A DNA stretch of 64,000 bases from Klenkia marina. Lineage in GTDB: Bacteria; Actinomycetota; Actinomycetes; Mycobacteriales; Geodermatophilaceae. A model generated the notes under the pieces. It searched no databases. It saw only the letters and a list, made by a program, of their open reading frames with translations, and was not told where the DNA came from. Shown here in pieces: positions 15,001 through 16,900 of this stretch. The stretch spans positions 558,001 through 622,000 of the forward strand of contig NZ_FMUH01000002.1 in NCBI RefSeq assembly GCF_900101025.1, read 5' to 3'. Numbering within the stretch: position 1 is the first letter of the stretch; every line of letters starts with the position of its first letter. Both the position numbers and the translations under genes were made by a program.

Positions 15001-15638
15001 CGCCGCAGGCTCCCGCGTCCCTGTCGGCCCCCGCGGCACCCCGGGTCCCGGCCGCGCCGCAGGCTCCCGCGGCACCGCCGGTCCCGCCGACGTCCGGGCG
15101 TCCGGCCACCCCGTCGCGACCGCCGCTGCCCTACTCGCCGCCGCCGGCCCCGTCGTCCCCGGCCGGCGCGGTCGGCACCGCGGTGGACCTCGACGTGTGG
15201 CCCGACGGCATCGGCCGCACGCTCGCCACGGTGGTCACGGTCGTGGCCCCGGGTGGCGCAGCCGTCGACCTGCTGGCTCGCTGGGTGGAGCCGGGGCGCG
15301 GCGGTGGGGCGGTGCTGGTGCTGTCCGACGTCCCCGGCGGCGCGTTCTGGTGGGGCGTCCCCGTGGCCGTCACGCAGGCCGTCGAGCAGGCGGTGGCAGC
15401 CCTCGGCGTGCCGGAGCACCGCCTGCCCGGGGCCGTCGTCGTCGGGGAGCGGGGTGGCCCCGAGGGCGGCCTCAGCGAGCTGCCGGTCGTGCTGGGCCCG
15501 GGGCCGGTGCGGCTGGTGCCCGGGCGCGGCCCACGCCTGCTCCCGCCCGGTGAGGCGGAGTCGGCCCGCTCCGCGTTGCGGCTGCGCGCCGTGCCCGACC
15601 TGCTCGGCCGGCTGCGCCAGGTGCTCGCCGGGCGCTGA
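1848..15638 (+). CDS. Giant polymorphic T7SS effector reading frame (4596 codons)
   Basis: One open frame from ATG 1848 (SD GGGGGTGAG) to TGA 15636-15638. Order: WXG100-like/CpnT-like N-terminal trunk with a hydrophobic stretch (residues ~1-400), Ser/Gln/Gly-rich stalk (~400-710), HELHE toxin module (~858-1007), two copies of an unknown module (~1165-1410 and ~1818-2135), two papain-fold modules (~2467-2788 and ~2999-3217), and a C-terminal region of membrane hairpins and charged helices (~3306-4596). Between modules the frame crosses immunity-type genes in another frame, where its translation is Gly/Ala/Asp/Arg-rich and looks like shadow sequence. The frame is certain. It may be one protein, or an effector gene followed by in-phase silent cassettes that lost their stops. 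Confidence 0.6.
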   Translation: MSSGDVTPAWEVGDQPDWFVDLVSMVVSGQSWPEGSETAVWAIRDEWAALAQELSDAAGELSDATTTLRAGWDAPAALAFEDVAQQLIASPESGLAALLQNVSAMQQQTDNFAMETQFGKISINVAFWVAVIAAFIALIGMFFTGGATGGLLGPIAATARTAIGQIIQKIVAAVGRRFATKAITQAAAREVTTAAAGAVGRGVVSRALSNHVVQHLGREVFEEVAEEVLIDTISQAIQMQQGTRTDWNWNNTVTSAVGGALGGVIGAGAIAPILGRATRNLPLNRVGRDTVGNLPGLGNAVRRWPGNALNAAANNAITSPVSSTLTNGLVNGQWAWPSAQSYLGAALGGAGRAGTVSPVSIDVISAVTRPGQTLGNAMLNQGADAVARGDLAQGQLGGSTTTAPGTGGQSGGTSGASAGAAGSTTGAAGSTGQTGGAAGQTAGATGQAGAGGQQAGGSQQGSGAQQGSGSQQGSGGQQGRTATAGAGAPSSAASTPATSSSSSPSTSASSSPTSSSPQSSSQQSSSPQGASSGQQGSTSSGPSQTTQSSSPQGSSTGQQGSTSTSPQSSSPQGSTSQAPQSSSPQGAPSGQQGSTPSASQGSTSSGPSQTTQSSSPQGSSTGQQGSTSTSPQSSSPQSSSPQSSQSSTPSGQQGATSSSTQTSQSGQSPSQSSREGGPTDHSAPPAEQQSPSPATEGQPDTTTAADPASDPLRQAVEHRDAVVDDLTQKLNKGLAPEQQLSRDQVETFLRERAASRAGLHVETAVDTPAPATDTSSVTPSPTTTPSPASSSSTTTASRVNPTGSEDGAAPPSGTDTGARETVDGPVDPGARATDAAPADQHTADPGSPQTVATGASVRPVDDAASFGWADAQYDTFRSDTTDVPAIAARLADTLRADGSRTFTESDVAQVKQHLMFDEHDFGDRWGDGPTRGRFDADPDIAEAWIRLRRGTHTPADLVLLEHELHESALMRADPGLTYWDAHEATQQVHDWASVRTPRTGETTEGLTDGDGDVRGAGAADRPAGGLPVRAEPAGDGRAADDQPGDRGDDGHDGPRRMGGRLAPPPAGDDGDLAGTGVDRHLTGTGTLDGTGPDPELTPDDTEGPSTDPATRGEASDDRPAGRDLRGPAGEEVPRVGHGRPDDPAGVHRDPGGPGVHPGTGAGVANATGADGRGGPPRSFHAELAAGVPGPELAELDALRRTEVGALDQADVERLQSLRDSVEFPPGVPMQRALQPEAFELYLTNGVVLDDAGDVLYDATTMAGFSARFGDVADLDTPAAVYDGLALTFDGADGRPVYDRDAETLPVLRFPLGDPGALETPYGERFGGWRPDPPPGSDDPFTGNGFTASPDRWIPETVLRPTQVPDGAQLLSIRRDGPADLLATFSARSGRWVLTDAGLAARAVLDEGATVDPATGPAGRPVRDVAGEDVPGGALDDVVGPGRGVRPDAGGPGVPADAGRGVPGGGPAGRGAGVRAGDDVPVAGRAVPGDVREAAGPVRADVDGHRTGPGDPVGSSRAGTGGLDGRGPAERGDRPGAAPASGRSDGAAAPRGDLSERAGEPRLAGDGLGIGGDRPGAGEQDGPTGRNSDASGVAADRSGERPPRALAGDDVPGQRPGGRPGDDGAARPEPGGPGVAADDQPGAVDPAGADERGLGVRADDDLHVAERPVPGDPMAAGRSAGAAAPEGGPARGRPAGPAGQPLGRVVGGGHAGRGERGPTGTDDAGRDPAGLTETGDRGDDRAAGRDLRGVAGDDVPGGALDDAVAPGGGPTGRGAGVRAGDDVPVAGRAVPGDVREAAGPVRADVDGGRTGPGAPEGDLGGPTEQPPADPESLRDGLTAAEQPTGGRPDGGWPPPRNVGPDGAVEMADGTSYTPRLARTSLDLGPPWSAGLAGRLPGGMTVEQFTAAAGSRKDVPITDDEVAAIHAERQAVRLEAGDLLQRAVTPESLRNYLTNTPVGEAASIFSPEATKGFTARAADVVAYATPDALRSALALDYDDKDYVGREGRPPYLPGDGSVAVLRYAPADVAELHVPYGPRLSGTVDYRIPFTGTGFTQNQSTPVPEFEATEFAPLSTGAELWALDPQGGETLLGVFVRNPARPDEGAWFPSREGAVWAATGDAAPPRTGESPDPAGGTHAGPDHTAAGRGVPGLARTDLPGRGPVADDGPAAVAGPGGGVHPAATGLGLRTGGADGRGADLASGDPGHVAGPDGPGARPRARQDPAGLPGARREGGGELGLDPRRTGGLHDDSAGVRGGGPAAGPQGGLTNASVHGDGPADEGGSGSRADHDLDVAWRSVADEQLVGTEDTEGRADADLAGRVLRGVEGPTAPPSPSHLETENDRTAAAGRDVLGAPRADPSRNGQARGADGAAAVPGPVGGLRPTSDGRVGPGGAEGGRRAHDPADDLSVAGRAVPGDGAGGRPAGAAAPGQQPDGPRPGTDGGGPGRVQHDGAAVGGDGPRAGAHPDLTSAVAEALGAVPEPVATVAGHDVVRCGPRLAVVGPGEPVDVDAALRQVAEALAADPAQADLAEALADGMRTGTVPYVQVGAGPNGAPVATELPTTPTWQPGQDETGVPRPAVDPARYTDPGTAEADALRDAHRVAGGDVAGWVGAVNPHLADHPLGTAEAEQWANNCGECARRVADAVQGLAMRPAWGDPQRGEYAEMWAWTGGAPTAQAVAPAPVPPTDGSPVADDTSAFTADVWADLEGRLRGAPVGTVAVVGVDWHVPGLPRGHAGGHWFNAVVTSQGLLWVDGQDGTATGWPPSYPHGIWRGEAMVRRPGAAWEGVDLAAGRGTGDDAAGVGGAGHPGAGGRGDAGLDGDRRPGDRGDVGGAPVPGRLAGDAADPAAGRAGDHGARRSGPPGAPGAREPGAGLGAAGRPGELTPAQVLEEAAPDAADTLGDHLASLIEGEPDGARRPDLLGGPPRDPARADEPLRGPAGPVGDRAVEQADGDLGQRAGDRGPGADPGVGGGRRPGATGGPDAGRGAGPRAGDDAAAGLNPGPGPGGVETGVPRDEVEPDRYLSPGPDVAEALARAVPADPLVGLANWLPLVNPLLRTLAPASAAVQAWANNCGDCARAVADILQGMGIRPALGDGRVPPGEVDEVWSWTGSQPLQRLTAAPDADHDAFTTEAWSALEADLRDRPVGTVAIIGVDWHDADLGPDGGHWFNAVVTGEGVQWVDGQSGETSAWPPGYRRQVWQVEAAVREPGGPWTGAELDRAAATDGRLPAGGADRGAPVAGDRSRAAGPDALGGASVPGRVVGGAPTPSAGRLGVPGAPGDGRAGPVERAGAGGGRARGAGDPAGLSPEAAARSEDLVRLAEQATSPDPLQRRRAARVAAELLPLLGLAEGRYADGDRTGGSPDFDDLVARLPVDARRAVAVLGLVADPRMLPSGLPTAGTAAVKVGFGGVLAALTSGATAIGVGAVTGDTARITGGVLSAVAGVAGQIAAALADRRLARLAELLRAADDVRRGLPPDAVAVHDRAVEDALRRARADQSAAHAADAATAALAELTGQPATPARPGARALSTLQQRLESLGQQTGPGRTTTPTRATPTRADSTRAESDRADQAAADRSATEQGLPVDAPGARPAPTPALRAWVGKATAGAGTAAVVGAVGFAVAAALGLAGSPVTTLVPLLAAVVGAGLSATLENRQAQHKAGLEAERTALEEARRRARAAAEQDARSAADAAAGRQLDVEARAAARRAARLDALLADVAAGGSGRSATAATTGTTDPTTDPTTDPTTDPATDPDAAAGSTTDQLTPGPRSGPVDPRSLSAADRARVADLREALQAVEHARGRRRTAAVARARQLATAMGLESAPVLDSDPDALGWPHRRAVLDEAVQLRLAALDELPTAVPAPSWAVAKGLASSLVPSLAATALGVGTMGIAPAVGLALGPVALAVSVALAERAAAVTKEQGKRPGSRWSRAATEQLDAARTERRAEHDAARAELAAQQAENRRREQLLADVAAAGVRQRLLGVRRPPRPASPEPPPASTTVEETTTPAVSAPASTGQPHPLTAVGRMLAPSLAVAAGAGALMVTGTSMTPLELLSPEAWRALAGPALPIAVGAAGAMTGAALALVAAGADVAAGRSTFDNEALRAKAVDLRRARWAGIDLAPEQAALHRTRERARTRALAAQADLAAARDRLDGRAARSGRPAALELLLDRAAAVVAAVESALGRLPGLGGHTVRTHDTAAPDRDLAASAQDPTAREQHPAARARDVAVLARSTEELAGTVPADRTERVRAVVEEARRLGLLDAGPDRARLRTTLPPALATVSAALVGAGSAVAATLAETAQDEEFLRWVRTIANATGWWPEETCDCPPGVPCTCRGQVGTPPASTPPSPQAPASPSAPAAPQAPAAPQAPAAPQAPAAPQAPAAPQAPASLSAPAAPRVPAAPQAPAAPPVPPTSGRPATPSRPPLPYSPPPAPSSPAGAVGTAVDLDVWPDGIGRTLATVVTVVAPGGAAVDLLARWVEPGRGGGAVLVLSDVPGGAFWWGVPVAVTQAVEQAVAALGVPEHRLPGAVVVGERGGPEGGLSELPVVLGPGPVRLVPGRGPRLLPPGEAESARSALRLRAVPDLLGRLRQVLAGR
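3050..3960 (+). repeat. Ser/Gln/Gly/Pro low-complexity stalk with an exact 96-bp duplication
   Basis: About 300 codons of Gly/Thr/Ala-rich, then Ser/Gln/Pro-rich sequence built from SSSPQG, TGQQGST and SQQSS-like units. The 96 bases at 3458-3553 recur identically at 3653-3748, an offset of 195 bp or 65 codons, so the copy keeps the frame. Such segments act as flexible stalks between secretion trunk and toxin domain and vary in length by slippage or unequal crossover. No Cys, no predicted fold. Confidence 0.85.
4420..4866 (+). other. Toxin module 1 (HELHE-motif domain), in the long frame
   Basis: About 150 residues (~858-1007) with a compact, well-composed sequence after the stalk. Landmarks are the helix TTDVPAIAARLADTL, a segment QVKQHLMFDEHDF, the block RFDADPDIAEAWIRLRRG, and LLEHELHES with His at residue 962, followed by AHEATQQVHDWA. 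The order (DEH, RFD.D..IA.AW.RL..G, L.HE..E, AH) recalls a C-terminal domain I associate with phage-MuF-like and T7SS toxins, but I cannot name its activity. HExxE could bind metal. It sits directly before the small gene at 4870, the usual place for its immunity partner. There is no stop codon before that gene in this frame. Confidence 0.6.
4870..5091 (+). CDS. Probable immunity protein for toxin module 1
   Basis: 73 residues from ATG 4870 with GGAGGG 9 nt upstream. MATATFVEREQ...VVYRYGPSP...RLTISLATGE has the strand-rich 'V.YRYG...RL.I...TG' pattern of small actinobacterial proteins found after HExxE-type toxin modules; the pairing is inferred from position and remembered resemblance. The second half (GWVGGWLRHRQGTTGTWPERAS) is Trp/Arg-rich. 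The gene lies entirely within the long toxin frame, in the alternative frame shared by all immunity-type genes here, and its TGA is read as part of CTG-A in the long frame. No membrane segment, so it probably acts in the cytoplasm. Confidence 0.6.
   Translation: MATATFVEREQLTDQQVVYRYGPSPQAMDERLTISLATGETTGTTDRAGWVGGWLRHRQGTTGTWPERASIAT
5194..5335 (+). pseudogene. N-terminal fragment of the amplified immunity family
   Basis: ATG 5194 behind GGGGAGG starts LPDGTYVDRRGRKYRGSD and TLLVFTETQEDPEFIP, clearly the N-terminal third of the family of the complete genes at 6076, 8251 and 8863. Similarity stops at about 5335, where module 2a begins in the long frame. The reading frame stays open to 5574 but beyond 5335 it only shadows the module. 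The structure says that a toxin module was joined into an immunity gene, leaving its N-terminal stub. Confidence 0.7.
5340..6075 (+). other. Toxin module 2a (unknown family), in the long frame
   Basis: About 245 residues (~1165-1410): ELAELDALRRTEVGALDQ, then QRALQPEAFELYLTNG, TMAGFSARFGDVADLDTP, LPVLRFPLGDPGALETPYG, DPFTGNGFTASPDRWIPE and DGAQLLSIRRDGPADLLATF. A diverged second copy lies at 7300-8250 and shares YLTN, an R-containing strand (VLRF/VLRY), PYG, PFTGxGFT and PE. The order Arg strand, GFTxS-like loop, then Glu is faintly like ADP-ribosyltransferase cores, but this is weak and no activity is assigned. An immunity-type gene follows immediately at 6076. No TNT signature was found. 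Confidence 0.55.
6076..6507 (+). CDS. Immunity-type protein, amplified family, complete copy A
   Basis: 143 residues from TTG 6076 with GAAGGAG 6 nt upstream. Family landmarks: LPDGQYATWRGRTYPAG near the N-terminus, PRAEAQVFVLETTCRWRGEP in the middle, RFGLTWMG, LGLRERERGVW and a SEVTDLVQHR tail. No signal or membrane segment, so cytoplasmic. It immediately follows module 2a and is its likely antidote, by position. Bases 6247-6372 recur almost identically at 7156-7281, showing recent duplication. It lies inside the long toxin frame; its TGA (6505-6507) overlaps a CTG of that frame. Confidence 0.65.
   Translation: MTQPPDLPDGQYATWRGRTYPAGPSTTSSDLVVVYAPTQEDPVFRPTPDGEFRAEVPRAEAQVFVLETTCRWRGEPFQVTYAKQPGRFGLTWMGTEPDQVTRLGLRERERGVWTVAAPRSEVTDLVQHRRAVGPTAPPHHEET
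6508..6600 (+). pseudogene. C-terminal remnant of an immunity-family gene
   Basis: Directly after the stop of copy A, the same frame reads LESLGWQAMVSGSEVTDLGQ, which lines up with the C-terminal tails of the complete copies (SSGWTRVAPGVF...ESEV; RSEVTDLVQH). It has no N-terminal part and runs without a stop into the SD of the next copy. It is the tail of a deleted immunity gene caught between two complete ones. Confidence 0.6.
6610..7038 (+). CDS. Immunity-type protein, amplified family, divergent copy B
   Basis: 142 residues from ATG 6610 with GGGAGGA 8 nt upstream. The family pattern is kept but diverged: VLWRGTTYQGNV, VPTSEVWAFELTTTCTWRSA, LGLQGNPWDGWWAEG and a short acidic/Arg tail (EVSEVRQERT). 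No toxin module precedes it, so it is an orphan copy, perhaps protecting against a neighbour strain's toxin variant. It shares the 13-base segment GCACCAGAAGGAG with the chimeric copy that follows. Alternative frame to the long toxin frame, stop in CTGA. Confidence 0.6.
   Translation: MPPELLPTGPVSGHHVLWRGTTYQGNVLADDPATTELRAPSPAGPEWQPTTNPALWTLRVPTSEVWAFELTTTCTWRSARFLVTRWLPDGLLELQHQKEDRHEADRLGLQGNPWDGWWAEGTPAEVSEVRQERTTLGGTPPD
7060..7356 (+). pseudogene. Chimeric, truncated immunity-family copy C
   Basis: Starts at ATG 7060 (LPDGIYAEWRGTTYPAG) and is nearly identical to copy A, but lacks about 22 codons between SHLVVV and PRAEAQ. After FGLTWMGAEPDQ it switches to AHQKE, the sequence of copy B, at a shared GCACCAGAAGGAG. 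From about 7300 it runs out of frame into toxin module 2b and stops at 7356. The C-terminal half of the family domain is missing, so it is unlikely to work. It documents recombination between immunity copies and with a toxin module. Confidence 0.65.
7300..8250 (+). other. Toxin module 2b (second copy of unknown family), in the long frame
   Basis: Residues ~1818-2135: PADPESLRDGLTAAEQP, an Asp/Gly/Trp-rich spacer, then ITDDEVAAIHAERQAVRLEA, LLQRAVTPESLRNYLTN, GFTARAADVVAYATPDAL, VAVLRYAPADVAELHVPYG, IPFTGTGFTQNQSTPVPE and GAELWALDPQGGETLLGVF. These align in order with module 2a, but the copies are far diverged, so they are old paralogs or separately acquired variants. The module starts inside broken copy C and ends at the SD of the complete immunity gene at 8251, giving a second toxin/immunity pair in the same phase. 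Confidence 0.55.
8251..8643 (+). CDS. Immunity-type protein, amplified family, complete copy D
   Basis: 130 residues from ATG 8251 with a perfect AGGAGG 5 nt upstream. LPDGVYLDWRGRTYPGG opens it, followed by LLLSPDPEEGFTPQRPGWGF, VPMAEVQIWRQVTLATWRDQ, IQLGYLGHDEKEAESSGWTR and ESEVGDQRQVRREA. It follows module 2b directly and is its likely cognate antidote. Cytoplasmic, with no Cys. Same alternative frame as all other immunity-type genes; TGA 8641-8643 sits in CCTGACG, read through as Leu-Thr by the long frame. Confidence 0.65.
   Translation: MPDPTTPLPDGVYLDWRGRTYPGGVRSRTTALLLSPDPEEGFTPQRPGWGFEREVPMAEVQIWRQVTLATWRDQTVQVLGRGHGKIQLGYLGHDEKEAESSGWTRVAPGVFTTTVPESEVGDQRQVRREA
8644..8862 (+). pseudogene. 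Decayed immunity-family fragments
   Basis: Between copies D and E the immunity frame contains two scrambled pieces: KEVRVPELTTTWTWRGV, matching the central 'VP.AE....TT.WRWR' block of complete copies, and then TQTLPDGSSVVWRGRP, matching the N-terminal 'LPDG.Y..WRGR.Y' block. The order is inverted relative to a complete gene, and intervening sequence is lost. These are remnants of at least two more copies deleted by recombination. Confidence 0.6.
8863..9246 (+). CDS. Immunity-type protein, amplified family, complete copy E
   Basis: 127 residues from ATG 8863 (GGAG 8 nt upstream). LPDGTYWEHRGLTHRGTV, LLLSPGPSEGFAPRATGGWG, VPRADVVRTTLRTTCRWQDE, LVLRHLG, ARDLGLTEVDRGVF and AVTDLEQVR cover the whole family pattern. 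It is preceded by decayed immunity pieces, not by a toxin, so it is another orphan copy. Its TGA (9244-9246) is immediately followed, in the long frame, by the first papain-fold module. Likely a cytoplasmic antidote to a toxin variant not present here. Confidence 0.62.
   Translation: MTAQQLPDGTYWEHRGLTHRGTVRPGGRTVLLLSPGPSEGFAPRATGGWGLEVPRADVVRTTLRTTCRWQDEPFQVMAQEGDQLVLRHLGSSRTARDLGLTEVDRGVFNTTVPLSAVTDLEQVRTPT
9247..10209 (+). other. Toxin module 3a: papain-fold (Tox-PL-like) domain, in the long frame
   Basis: Residues ~2467-2788. The core reads AEQWANNCGECARRVADAVQ (Cys 2633), then GVDWH, HAGGHWFNAVVTSQG (His 2737) and LLWVDGQDG (Asp 2752), the Cys-His-Asp order and surroundings of papain-fold toxin domains found at C-termini of polymorphic toxins. 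Known members act as peptidases or glutamine deamidases; which applies here cannot be read. An N-terminal extension (AEALGAVPEPVATVAGHDVV, DVDAALRQVAEALAADP) precedes the core. The paired immunity gene starts at 10210. The module has no start or stop of its own in this frame. Confidence 0.75.
10210..10494 (+). CDS. Immunity protein for papain-fold module 3a (Imm35/YrhB-like)
   Basis: 94 residues from TTG 10210 with GGGAGGGAG just upstream. After a variable N-terminus the sequence AVAATLAWTGTDDQA, WEAHPFRDAWLVTRP, GAPVIMVRGGRVRPVHL and ESLEQAWEQLAGQ gives an alpha-beta pattern resembling the Imm35/YrhB type, which is known to accompany papain-fold toxins; the family name is a judgement from pattern. 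It is clearly paralogous to the gene at 11497 (shared PFRDAW, VRRG/VRGG). Cytoplasmic. The stop lies in AGCTGACC, read as Glu-Leu-Thr by the long frame. Confidence 0.65.
   Translation: MPQDEVPGTTQPGSAVPGTPEQAVAATLAWTGTDDQATEGTWEAHPFRDAWLVTRPTPRRGAPVIMVRGGRVRPVHLARESLEQAWEQLAGQGS
10495..10584 (+). other. Toxin remnant of about 30 codons before an orphan immunity gene
   Basis: In the long frame, LTPAQVLEEAAPDAADTLGD and HLASLIEGEP look like a real helix-rich tail and not shadow sequence, starting exactly at the stop of the preceding immunity gene. No complete toxin domain is present. It is best read as the last helices of a toxin whose body was deleted, leaving its immunity gene at 10585. Confidence 0.4.
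10585..10842 (+). CDS. Orphan immunity-type protein, different family
   Basis: 85 residues from GTG 10585 (GAAGGGGA upstream). APTYWEVRRGTPPELTSLYV, ATVLWNRRTATWDNAPEIVD, ALTREWAEDAGQVRRVDRTR and AEELARELGTTLPQG show an alpha-beta fold unlike the other immunity families here. The C-terminal half ('A..LA.ELGT.LP') recalls a small family of actinobacterial toxin-neighbour proteins; no name is given. Only a 30-codon toxin remnant precedes it. Same alternative frame and CTGA stop context as the other immunity-type genes. Confidence 0.55.
   Translation: MPDAPTYWEVRRGTPPELTSLYVVPPDPSATVLWNRRTATWDNAPEIVDRALTREWAEDAGQVRRVDRTRAEELARELGTTLPQG
10843..11496 (+). other. Toxin module 3b: second papain-fold domain, in the long frame
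   Basis: Residues ~2999-3217. VQAWANNCGDCARAVADILQ (Cys 3072), AIIGVDWHDADLGPDGGHWF (His 3166) and GVQWVDGQSGETSAWPPGYR (Asp 3181) repeat the catalytic layout of module 3a; the Cys-to-His spacing is 94 against 104 residues and the His-to-Asp spacing is 15 in both. The N-terminal extension is shorter (VPRDEVEPDRYLSPGP). The copies differ enough to need separate immunity genes, and each has one. Its natural stop is missing; the frame runs through the TTG start of the immunity gene at 11497. Confidence 0.75.
11497..11763 (+). CDS. Immunity protein for papain-fold module 3b (Imm35/YrhB-like)
   Basis: 88 residues from TTG 11497 with GGGAGC 7 nt upstream. PQEALTEVLRWLGTDPA, RWEVRPFRDAWWVAPRP, DSAYLVRRGTVAPVP and AADVHEELVTRQG align along their length with the immunity protein at 10210 (WEVRPFRDAW/WEAHPFRDAW). 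The toxin cores and the immunity genes therefore duplicated and diverged as units. Its TGA (11761-11763) is followed at once by the C-terminal membrane region of the long frame. Confidence 0.65.
   Translation: MTEQQQPTDGSPQEALTEVLRWLGTDPAQQDPTRWEVRPFRDAWWVAPRPRQRGDSAYLVRRGTVAPVPSNGQVRAADVHEELVTRQG
11764..15638 (+). other. C-terminal region of the giant frame: repeated membrane hairpins and charged helices
   Basis: About 1290 residues (3306-4596) with authentic codon composition. Hydrophobic hairpins occur near residues 3401-3454, 3598-3655, 3863-3917, 4023-4090 and 4270-4302, rich in Gly/Ala/Val. At least three are followed by Arg/Ala/Glu-rich helices ending in LLADVAA-like motifs, so a ~200-residue unit appears repeated. 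A 12-bp (TTDP) tandem repeat lies at about 13046-13100. A Cys cluster (CDCPPGVPCTCRG, from residue 4325) is followed by an APQAPA repeat tract (14880-15110) and a final ~155-residue alpha-beta domain (DLDVWPDG...LLGRLRQVLAGR). No independent start or SD is seen near 11764, which supports fusion to the frame upstream. Pore-forming or membrane-inserting action is a guess. Confidence 0.5.
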
Positions 15639-15665
15639 ACCGCGCACGCCCGACGAGGACGGCGA

Positions 15666-16283
15666 TCAGGGTCGGGCGAGGTCCAGGTAGGCGCAGTGGT
15701 GGGCCAGCAGCAGCGGCAGGTCGTCCACCACCACGGCGACCGCAGCCAGCAGACGGTCGTGCGTGGGGGGCGGGGCGTCGGGACCGTCCTCGCGCACGAG
15801 GGAGAACTCCGCCGCGGCCCAGAGGTCGGCCAGCACCGCGGTGTCGTCCCAGCGGTTGGCGGCCACGTCGGGCAGCTCCAGCACCGGCCACCCGGGCACG
15901 CCGAGGGCCGTGGTGCCCGGTGCCGAGCCCGAGCCGATGCCGACCAGCAGCGGGCGTGCCCGCAGCCGGTGGGCGAGGGCCTCGAGGGTGGCGGGGTCCT
16001 GCCCGGTCGGCGGGACCCGGACCAGCAGCGACCGCGCCAGCAGGCCCTCGACGACCGCCGACGGGTCGGCCACCCCCGCTGCCGCGGCGTGCGCCAGGAG
16101 CCGCTCGGCGCCGGCGAGCGGGTCGTCGCCGGGTACCCCGTGCGCGAGGTCCCAGACCAGGGCCTCGTCGAGCCCGAGGCCCAGCCGCTTCCAGCCCAGC
16201 CGCACGGTGCCGACGACCGGCTGCGGCACGGTCTCGGGTCCCAGCCGGAACCCGACCGGCAGCACCCGCGCCCCCGGGCTCAC
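15666..16283 (-). CDS. Tandem paralog 4 of a T7SS-adjacent family, unknown function
   Basis: 205 residues from GTG 16283. Landmarks: LPVGFRLG and VVGTVRLG strands, ALVWDLAHGVPGDD, VVEGLLARSLLVRVPPTG, DTAVLADLWAAAEFSL and the end motif LPLLLAHHCAYLDLARP. The same ordered landmarks occur in the three genes upstream of it in the operon. Starts overlap the preceding stop by 4 bp. No signal, membrane segment or catalytic motif is visible. It converges with the giant effector frame, leaving 27 bp between stops. Confidence 0.6.
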   Translation of the reverse strand: MSPGARVLPVGFRLGPETVPQPVVGTVRLGWKRLGLGLDEALVWDLAHGVPGDDPLAGAERLLAHAAAAGVADPSAVVEGLLARSLLVRVPPTGQDPATLEALAHRLRARPLLVGIGSGSAPGTTALGVPGWPVLELPDVAANRWDDTAVLADLWAAAEFSLVREDGPDAPPPTHDRLLAAVAVVVDDLPLLLAHHCAYLDLARP

Positions 16284-16900
16284 GCCGCACCCGCCGCGGG
16301 CAGGGCCAGGTCGACGTAGGCCGCGGTGGTCTGCAGCAGGGCCGGCAGCACCGCGACGACGTCGGCGAGCAGCAGGTCCGGGTCGACCGCCCGCGGGTCG
16401 GGCAGGCCGTCGGCGGCGTACCCCGCGGCGTGCCAGCCGACCGACGTCCACAGGTCGCCGAACAGCGGGCCCCAGGCCCAGACGTCGCGCACCGCGCGCG
16501 TGGTCTGCACGACCGGACGACCGGGGAGCCCCACGTGGTGCGCGGCCGGCTGGTCGGCCACCTCGCCCAGCCCCAGCACCAGCGGGTGCAGCGTGTGCGC
16601 CCCCGCCCACGTGCGGCGGCCGTCGACGGTGTCGGTCAGCTCGCTGACCGCGCCCAGGGCCCGCAGCTCGGACCGCCCGGCGTCGACGTCGGCGTCGGTG
16701 AGGCCCCACTGCCGGGCCAGGTCCTCGGCCCCGTGGCCGTCGCGGTGCGCGGCGTCCCACAGGTGCAGCGCGGCCCCGCCCAGCTGCACCGTCTGCCCGG
16801 CGAGCTGCACGAAGGCCTGCGCCGCCCGGGGGTCGTGCTCCAGGGAGAGGTCGTACACGGCGAGCCGGCGCCCCAGCGGGACCACCAGCGGCCCGCTCAC
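16280..16900 (-). CDS. Tandem paralog 3, unknown function
   Basis: 206 residues from GTG 16900 (GTGA overlap with the preceding gene's stop). It shares the family layout: VVPLGRRLAVYDLSLE, ALHLWDAAHRDGHGAE, RSELRALGAVSELTD, VRDVWAWGPLFGDLWTSVGW and LPALLQTTAAYVDLALP. The middle W-W-G-LF-LW block is close to the IWAWAHLFPDL block of the next paralog. Cytoplasmic, Trp-rich. Function unknown; the setting suggests a role with the T7SS effector locus. Confidence 0.6.
   Translation of the reverse strand: MSGPLVVPLGRRLAVYDLSLEHDPRAAQAFVQLAGQTVQLGGAALHLWDAAHRDGHGAEDLARQWGLTDADVDAGRSELRALGAVSELTDTVDGRRTWAGAHTLHPLVLGLGEVADQPAAHHVGLPGRPVVQTTRAVRDVWAWGPLFGDLWTSVGWHAAGYAADGLPDPRAVDPDLLLADVVAVLPALLQTTAAYVDLALPAAGAA

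Noticed and set aside
11900-15109. Minus-strand open frame of about 1070 codons opposite the C-terminal effector region
   Set aside because: It is the antisense shadow of a GC3-rich gene: its translation is Ala/Ser/Arg repeats with no start context, while the plus strand has the coherent hydrophobic and helical pattern.
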